NCBI GenBank assembly: GCA_027382625.1
Contig: JAJKFJ010022119.1
Coordinates: forward strand, 29,222-93,221
Direction of reading: 5' to 3'
Length of the DNA stretch: 64,000 bases
DNA from: Tetmemena sp. SeJ-2015
Lineage: Eukaryota > Ciliophora > Spirotrichea > Sporadotrichida > Oxytrichidae
Below, piece after piece: positions 57,965-64,000 of this stretch. The stretch's first letter is position 1; every line of letters begins with the position of its first letter. The notes beneath the pieces are model-generated. The model saw only the letters and a program-made list of their open reading frames with translations. It searched no databases and was not told the origin of the DNA. The position numbers were made by a program, and so were the translations under genes.

Positions 57965-58390
57965 GCCCTCTCTTTTTGAAATCCCAACGCAAGGAGGAAG
58001 TTCAACCAATTAGGAGAGAAAGAAGGATACCGAAGTGTAAAGACTGAAGAGCTAATTTTTTTGAAGGAATAAACTTTTTATATATTCGGAAATCTCTGCT
58101 TGCACAGACAGTGGCGAATAGGAGTTAAATGATCGTCTTATAAGAGAATTTATCGTATGGTCTTATAGACTTTTGAAGATATTTTGCATTTAGTTTCTCT
58201 ACCTCTCTTGCATTTAATTTATTTGCCCAATCAGATTTTCTTTGGAACACAGATTAAGCCTTTTTGCTTTATGAATCTTTCAAAAGAGGCAAGCTTAAAA
58301 TTGTTTTTGGGCCCGAAAAAGAGGAAAGGAAATGTAGGATTTGAAGTATTTCTAGTTGATAAGAGCTCATGTGGTAAGAGACATGATTGA
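57965..58390 (+). CDS. unidentified basic protein segment
   Basis: One plus frame runs from about 57970 to a TGA at about 58340, with only two interior TGAs: SQRKEEVQPIRRERRIPKCK, FFEGINFLYIRKSLLAQTVA, FLLYESFKRGKLKIVFGPEK. A second frame, from 58184 to TGA 58388-58390, overlaps (SKEASLKLFLGPKKRKGNVG). The coding call rests on length and composition; the phase at the 3' end is open. Confidence 0.4.
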
Positions 58391-58399
58391 GGAGAATAT

Positions 58400-58975
58400 A
58401 TGATTTTCTATCTCCAGCCTGGGTCCTAATAGTTAAGGTGCTCGAACAACTTAAGTAAGAACTAGCACAAAGATAAACAGTTGCTTATGCCTTGGTTATG
58501 GTATATTATACTTTATCATTACTTATAAAGGCCGCTATTATGCTTATCTATTAGAGCAGTTAAGATTAAATAGAAAATGTTTGTTGTCCTTACTTCTCCC
58601 TTCAAATTCGGAGTGTAGTGAAGCTAACTCTCATTAATATTAGAGATTAATAATACGAAAGGATTATCTTCGGTTGATACAATAATTCCGAATACTCAAG
58701 CTTTCAATTACCCTACTGTTTGAAACTCTTTTTAATTTAATAATTTAAAATTTATTATATACCGCTGTTTTTAAAAATGTGATTTATATCAGAATAATAA
58801 ATTAATTTTGTAAGAAAAAAATGATGAGTGGAATTGGTTGACTTGTTTAAGTTAAGGCGTACTGATCTAAACTACTCTAACTCTCATTTCTACCAATCCA
58901 CCAATAAGAAATTATCTTAAGAAAGCTCTGAAATGCACCTTTAACAATAAAATTTAAATTAATATTATTTAATAA
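58400..58975. other. AT-rich stretch, no supported gene
   Basis: Nothing convincing on either strand. Confidence 0.3.
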
Positions 58976-58979
58976 CTTA

Positions 58980-60160
58980 AGACACATGAAGAGCAGAGCT
59001 CAATGAAGAAAGGGCTTAAAAAAGAAGAAAAACTTCAAGCAGTTCTAAATGCGAAATCATTTTTAATCGATCATTCCATTGCGCTTCCTTTCTGCATTGT
59101 GGCATCTTGAGTGTAAGCTTCTGTGAATTCTTCCATCTTTTCTCTGGCACCCTTCCTATCTCCTCTTTAATCATCTTCAAAAATATTATTCTTGTCTTGA
59201 AGGACTCGAAGTGCTCACTATTGAGAGACTCCAGGGGTCATTGTTTGAAGAGACGATTATTTCGCTACCATGGCATCTTATCTCCGCTAAGTCATGCTTG
59301 ATATTGGCTGGATTAGTCTTCGCTCTGCATAAGTAGTCTCATCCTTGACAAATTTCGTTTGCCTAGGAAGTGAAGTATATTTATCTCGTTCATTATTGAG
59401 AGACAGACCCCCCTTCGACCTTCTAATCCTTTATGTACTGTAAAGAAGTTTCCAAGAGCTTTCTTCTCATACAGAAATATCTCTTCTATATATCTATCTC
59501 ATCAGAGTTTATTTGCAAACATTTTAGTCTCTATATATCCAAAAATAATACATTTTTTTGTCAACCAAACCAAAAATCATTTTTTAAAGCCAGTTCAACA
59601 CCTCCAATAAGTTTATATCCACCAAGTACCAATCATTCACACATGTCTCATTGTCTTTTATATTCTTGAAGTAGTGGACTCAATGTACAAACCAGAGATG
59701 ATTGATCAGGCTGCGCTATTTATACTATTGCATTTTATGTTATTATATATTATTTTCAAGAACACTCTCCTCTCTAGCCAATCAGGAAACAATTAAGACG
59801 TCTTCCATACTTTAATAATACAAGTTGCTGAAAGATCTGGCCTCTCCTCATTTAAGCTCAGCAAGGGAATAAAAAATGACCTTGCTTTCTCTTCTTACAA
59901 GCTCGTGCTCAGCCTCGTGGGGGGCAGTTCTAATCACATTAGGAATTTGAAAAGTGAGAATGTGGTCCTCACTTCCTCTAACCACCTGCAATCCTCCTTC
60001 CTCTTGTGCTGCATTTTTTAATTCTCTCCTAGAGATGCTCTATGCGGGGATCTTTGGCAGCCAAAATATCACCCACTGTTAAAATAGCTTTTGGAGAGTC
60101 TTTTTACGCTAGGCTCGACAAAGAGAGTTACGTACTATGTTGCAATTTGATGTAGTATAA
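58980..60160 (-). CDS. unidentified minus-strand gene
   Basis: From about 60160: KDSPKAILTVGDILAAKDPR, IEHLQERIK, NAAQEEGGLQVVRGSEDHIL, TFQIPNVIRTAPHEAEHELV, then a TGA near 59855. A second block from about 59411 reads LPRQTKFVKDETTYAERRLI and QPISSMTQRRQDAMVAKQSS. After a shift near 59220 it continues HFESFKTRIIFLKMIKEEIG and KNSQKLTLKMPQCRKEAQWN to a TGA near 58980. The two blocks may belong to one gene split by the AT-rich gap 59430-59840. The first block looks like a compact soluble domain; no family recognised. Confidence 0.5.
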
Positions 60161-60198
60161 ATTTTTGAAGTCTACTTCCTTGATATATTTAATCAAGA

Positions 60199-60223
60199 CT
60201 CTCTCTCTCTCTCTCTCTCTCTC
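60199..60223. repeat. (CT)12 microsatellite
   Basis: A perfect CT dinucleotide run of about 25 bases, just upstream of the minus-strand gene that starts near 60160. Confidence 0.95.
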
Positions 60224-60770
60224 AAACAATGATCCATCTGAAACTGATTCAGTGATTCTGAAGAGGAATTAGTTTTTCCTCTTATTGTAGTCTTTGACAA
60301 ATAAATATTTTTGCTGTCTCCATTCCATTATATATGATCTTTTTCTCATGCTAGCCCGATCTTAAAATTTAATTTAATTTAAATTGCCATTTTAACTGGA
60401 CTGATCTTTACAATATATTTGATAGACCTGGTTTAAATGATATATAAATATAAAACCTACTAACAGATAGAATAATGTATTAGATTTTTATAATTTGATA
60501 GATTGGTGAATATTGGTGAATTTATAAAAAATAGAGTTTAGTTTTTGAGATTGATACACCTTAATATAAACATATCCACTAATATTCAATTAAAGTGAAT
60601 TAAGATAATTAAACCATATTAATTTTGTTGAGAAACAGTTACATAATTAAACTTTAATTAGGATATTACTTAAATTAAGGCTATTTATCAGTGTAAGCGG
60701 AATTACGAATAGATCCCTCTAATTAGAGTTCTGATATAATTTATTTAGCTTTTTATCATCTGACCATCAC
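60224..60770. other. AT-rich spacer
   Basis: No supported gene. It ends at CATATTCATCCTATA (60778-60792), which matches the terminal motif of the ubiquitin-like elements, but no partner end was found. Confidence 0.35.
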
Positions 60771-60795
60771 CCTTTCATATTCATCCTATAATGAT

Positions 60796-61200
60796 AGCTT
60801 TGCTTCAACAAAAAAGTTTAATAAAGAAGTAGGCAGCGAAATACCACTCTTTGCGGCAGATTAATAGATTTGTGCAATGGGATAGGAAGCTGATTTTCTT
60901 ATAACTCAATTATAATCCTTCGTTCAGATGTTGTCACAAAGTTTATTTACCCGCCCTGACTCAAATTTGCTAATGCAATAACTAACTTAGTCTACTGCCC
61001 TTCACTCTTTTTCATGTTTGTTGAAGATTAAAGCCTTACCTCTACAACTCAGGCTATACATTCGCTTAAAATAATATGGCTTTTCAATCATTTCAACATC
61101 TTGAAGAGAGATACTCACTACATCTTTCTAGCGTTGAGATGAGATTCTTGTCTAAAGTCTGTAATCCTATTCATACGTTCATCGAGCTTTCTAAGATTTG
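60796..61200 (+). CDS. unidentified plus-strand protein frame
   Basis: About 135 Gln-code codons with one TGA near 61022: LLQQKSLIKKQAAKYHSLRQ, INRFVQWDRKLIFLQLNYNP, KVYLPALTQICQCNNQL, FQSFQHLEERYSLHLSSVEM, CNPIHTFIELSKI then TGA. It starts right after the lone element-end motif at 60778-60792, as if a segment boundary lies there. No family recognised. Confidence 0.48.
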
Positions 61201-61474
61201 AGGCTATCCTTGTGATATGAGTTGTGCTACAGTGATTTGAGGAGGCAATCGCAATTTCTTGAACATTTTTATCCTTTATTTTAATGTTTTGTACTCCTGC
61301 AGATCTTTAAAGTGCCTAACTTGATTTTAAAAATAGTTTGAGCGAGATTACAAGCAGGGAGACTGAATAAATGGAAATATTAAATAACTTTTAAAACACT
61401 TTTGAAAATTTAAGACTGTTCAAGATCTGATTCTCAATTCCTAAGGTCAGTTTTCCCTCTGATTAATTTTTTTC

Positions 61475-61715
61475 CTCAGATCCATCACCAAGCTACAATC
61501 AGCCAAAGAGATAATATATCACAAGAGCATTCCCTCCAAAAGAGCTATAATCACTTATGCGATTGTAAACCCTTTTGTAGGCCAAAGTTCACCCCCGCCT
61601 AAGTTATCAAGAACGATGATAATTGGTGTACTCTTTGCCAGCTTGGTTAGTCTCTTACAGATCCATCTACTTTTATTTAGTCGTAATCTGATTCACTTCT
61701 GAAATTGCTAGTGGA
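61475..61715 (+). CDS. short protein with a membrane segment
   Basis: One frame without TGA for about 75 codons: SITKLQSAKEIIYHKSIPSK, RAIITYAIVNPFVGQSSPPP, then a hydrophobic stretch MIIGVLFASLVSLLQIHLLL and SRNLIHF before TGA. A proline-rich loop followed by one membrane helix. Confidence 0.42.
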
Positions 61716-61913
61716 TCATTTTCTTCTGAAGAAATTAGGAATCTTCGACTTGACTCTTTTTAAATGATTTATTTTTAAATGTGTAAACAATTCTCATTCT
61801 CCACGATTGATTTACTTTCTGAGTTGGTCGACCATTATAAGGTGTGCCAACAAAAAATAACTTAATTATCTTTACCATTAATTAAGGTGATCAGAGCCCT
61901 CAGATTAAATACT

Positions 61914-62351
61914 AAAGTTTGACTGTGGACATTGTGAGAGAGGAGATTGGGTGCAAGAAGGAGCTCTACGACTTTCTGGTTCAAGACTGTAGAGGCAACT
62001 GGTCGAAGCTTGCCTGTACTAATGTGCACTTCCTCAAATGCATCATAAATGAAGAGAATAAAGTAAGGCTTCTAGTGCCAACATTTGTCAAGTAATTGAA
62101 AAGGAACGAAATCATAGTCAGTGCACCATATAGAAGGCCTGACGGCTCATGAGTTTAAGAACTTCATTCAGAAGTCCCTTCGGATACTTGTATACTTCCC
62201 TAACTTGAGTTACTGGCTCCATCTCAAAAAGAAATTATTCTGCAATGTCATACTTTCGCTGGTAAAGGATGGTGTCTCAGCAAAGCTCAATTCGGATAAA
62301 CAAACTCGGAGGGAGATGTTTAATAAAAGCAAAATTTCAGTGTGTATATGA
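61914..62351 (+). CDS. unidentified plus-strand protein
   Basis: Piece one: TVDIVREEIGCKKELYDFLV, DCRGNWSKLACTNVHFLKCI, NEENKVRLLVPTFVKQLKRN. Near 62115 the phase changes to HHIEGLTAHEFKNFIQKSLR, ILVYFPNLSYWLHLKKKLFC and NVILSLVKDGVSAKLNSDKQ, ending at TGA 62349-62351. GC-richer than the flanks and of ordinary soluble-protein composition. No family recognised. Confidence 0.5.
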
Positions 62352-62432
62352 GATCAAAAATTGCTTACGCATTCACTTAAAACCTTCATTTTAGAGTAAT
62401 TATTTTTAATTATGATTTTTTCTAGGTAAAAA

Positions 62433-62648
62433 ATGAAGATCAGTTTTACTGCTGAAAACTCATCTAGTCTCAAGAGAAATTAAAAGATACTGGAAGAGTT
62501 GAAACAAGTGAGAAGCTTCTCAGCAAGAGTAATCAACAATATCTAGAGTAGAATAAAAGAAGTCATTGAGCTTCAGTAGTACGTAGACAAGCACGAATAT
62601 TACAGCAGCATGCAACAGCACTCTGTAGGTATCATCAATGAAGACTGA
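62433..62648 (+). CDS. small complete coiled-coil ORF
   Basis: ATG near 62433 to TGA near 62648, 71 residues, with four TAA/TAG read as Gln. MKISFTAENSSSLKRNQKIL, EELKQVRSFSARVINNIQSR, IKEVIELQQYVDKHEYYSSM, QQHSVGIINED. The spacing of I/L/V fits one amphipathic coiled coil. It is the cleanest small gene in the window. It may continue the gene at 61914-62351 across the AT-rich 80 bp between them. Confidence 0.5.
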
Positions 62649-62787
62649 AGCAGATACCATTCAGTGAGAGGATGGAGTGAGGATCCACTCAAATAATTTA
62701 AATTTAAAATATAAATTAACTCATAATAAAGATGTAATTGTGGAATTTGAGATGAATTTTAAATGCAAATCTAATATACGATAGAGA

Positions 62788-62982
62788 GTGTTTGCTTTTA
62801 ACCTGAATGCTTTACTTTTAGTTGCAAACTCATGGCATCTTTTCAAAGTTCAGAGACATCATGAGTCATCTCTTCTATTTTTCATACTAAGTCACCAAAA
62901 TAGAGTGAGAGCTGTTGATAAAGTTGCAGTAACCCCTTCAAAATTTAGAATCACCAAAGCTGAAGTTTCAGAGGTTAAGTGA
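62788..62982 (+). CDS. short C-terminal segment
   Basis: ATG 62788 to TGA 62980: hydrophobic start (FNLNALLLVANSWHLFKVQR), then basic HQNRVRAVDKVAVTPSKFRI and TKAEVSEVK. Needs no Gln-coded stops, so it is less diagnostic than its neighbours. Confidence 0.3.
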   Translation: MFAFNLNALLLVANSWHLFKVQRHHESSLLFFILSHQNRVRAVDKVAVTPSKFRITKAEVSEVK

Positions 62983-62989
62983 AGTCCGA

Positions 62990-63380
62990 GTTTTCAGAAT
63001 CATTTAGAAAATCTGAAGTTTGCCAAGATAGTGCTATTCAGTTATTGCTTTCTATATTTAATTGTTGAAATAAAAATTAATTAAGAATACTTATTTAATT
63101 AATCACTTTCATTTATTAAGAGAATTATTAAGTTCAATTAACTTTTAAAGGAAAAAGTTTTAATTACACTTTTAAATTATTTCATTATTAAATAATTTCT
63201 TGCTTAATTCTTTTTTGCAGATTCTTAATTATTTTATGGTAATTATTAGTAAGTAATTAAGTTTTTCTAAATTAAATTAATTTTAAGACTTAACAAAAAA
63301 CAGACACTCGTTAGCAAAATCAATAATATTTTATGTGAAAAACAGTAATTTTTAAGAAATTTTATAGTTTCATCAAGAGA
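62990..63380. other. AT-rich spacer
   Basis: Dominated by TTAATTAA-type sequence. No gene supported. Confidence 0.4.
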
Positions 63381-63606
63381 AAAGCATTGGAGAACACTCG
63401 AAGCAAGTTTATGAATTTAAAGATGATATGCAGTTATGCTAACTCAAGTTATTTGGACCATTCATACTGGAACAGAAGCAGAAATTATAACCAAAATTTA
63501 ATGAAAATAATAGAAAACTATAAATATTTCGAGAATAACAGCATTGCCAAAGTGTATCTTAATCTTCACAATATCTTATTTCTAGTGAATTTGTGTCTCA
63601 TTTAAA

Positions 63607-63960
63607 TTCATCTCAAATTCCACAATTTCATCTTTATCTCCTCCCATAATTTTATCAAGACATGATAATGTGAAGGAATTAAGCTAAGAGGTATCAAGTT
63701 TAAAATCTCATCTTTAGCTTCCGCTCTTGTGTGGCTATTCTTGTCAAGTAGATTGGTTTGGTCGCTATTATGCGCTCTCAACCGCTCATTGAAGGTAAAT
63801 GACACTTTTTAATCAATTGCTCTAGTAGATCTCCAAACTTCTAAGTATTTCCTTACACTTGTTTTTCACTTCTGCAAAGTGGACTCACTCACTTTTCTCT
63901 CGACAGGCAAACTCAGGTTTCAAGGAAAACTTCTAGCATTAAGATCTGAAAAAATAGCCC
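63607..63960 (-). CDS. unidentified minus-strand gene, N-terminal part outside window
   Basis: Gln-code frame of about 115 codons with one TGA near 63870: SLPVERKVSESTLQK, SVRKYLEVWRSTRAIDQKVS, FTFNERLRAHNSDQTNLLDK, SHTRAEAKDEILNLIPLSLI, HVLIKLWEEIKMKLWNLR then TGA at 63607. The segment 63836-63960 aligns with 53557-53640 (TTCTGCAAAGTG...GGCAAACT...AGCATTAAGATCT), part of the acidic-tail gene, so the two loci share an exon-like block. A plus-strand frame from 63387 runs over the 3' end. Confidence 0.48.
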
Positions 63961-64000
63961 CGCGATTTTCGTCTTTGATCTTAAAACTATTTTCCCCTTT

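Noticed and set aside
1..64000. Euplotes code (TGA = Cys, TAA/TAG stop) as an alternative to the Gln code
   Set aside because: The long frames pass through many TAA/TAG and end at TGA; reading TGA as Cys leaves TAA/TAG stops every few dozen codons.
1..64000. CRISPR arrays, operons, ribosome binding sites, prophage
   Set aside because: No regularly spaced repeats of CRISPR type, no bacterial gene organisation, and a nuclear ciliate code.

Overview
The window looks like germline (micronuclear) DNA of a hypotrich/stichotrich ciliate, in the Oxytricha/Stylonychia group. Two things support this. First, almost no frame is long in the standard code, but many open to 70-285 codons if TAA and TAG are read as Gln and TGA as the only stop; the best case is 45262-46119 on the + strand. 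Second, two tandem GGGGTTTT units, the hypotrich telomere repeat, lie internally at 2722-2737 at the end of a transposon-like gene block, as in the TBE elements of Oxytricha. The DNA is AT-rich and packed with repeats. No rRNA, canonical tRNA, CRISPR or bacterial signal was seen. All reading was by eye, so internal ends are approximate, and product names rest on motifs, not database hits.

Layout. 1-2739: right part of a TBE-like transposon, with a minus-strand gene and a plus-strand C2H2 zinc-finger/kinase-like gene ending in the telomeric repeat. 4207-4813: first of five copies of a ~0.6 kb inverted-repeat element whose reading frame resembles ubiquitin. 5147-7480: plus-strand gene with a DExD motif, followed by a module repeated at 48466-49010. 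7821-8501: foldback element. 8502-12234: AT-rich, little coding. 12235-12807: first of four copies of a GC-rich, tRNA-like (SINE-like) element. 13.7-21.5 kb: short plus-strand coding blocks. 21.9-23.6 kb: minus-strand gene. 24.7-28.8 kb: minus-strand LINE-like retrotransposon with reverse-transcriptase motifs. 28.9-32.4 kb: second ubiquitin-like element with a huge (TTG)n run, a ~0.37 kb MITE, and a plus-strand coding block.

33.3-36.5 kb: membrane-protein frame, minus gene, plus frames. 37.0-38.8 kb: third ubiquitin-like element, then a MITE carrying a nested tRNA-like element. 38.98-39.9 kb: minus gene. 39.9-40.5 kb: fourth ubiquitin-like element. 40.55-42.8 kb: plus coding interrupted by a 611 bp GC-rich palindrome. 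43.5-46.1 kb: plus genes; 46.2-47.4 kb: minus gene; 47.5-48.1 kb: fifth ubiquitin-like element. 49.2-52.95 kb: ~3.7 kb minus gene. 53.0-56.05 kb: minus gene with a duplicated ~0.9-1.0 kb unit and a very acidic tail. 57.2-57.6 kb: tRNA-like element; 57.9-64 kb: mixed short genes.

Most coding blocks are broken by single-base frame changes, with fewer in-frame TGAs. That fits decayed germline-limited genes, rearranged macronuclear-destined segments separated by short IESs, or residual indel errors in a long-read assembly; the sequence alone does not decide. The window therefore reads as a mosaic of mobile elements and their genes with germline gene segments between them, not as a pathway or operon.
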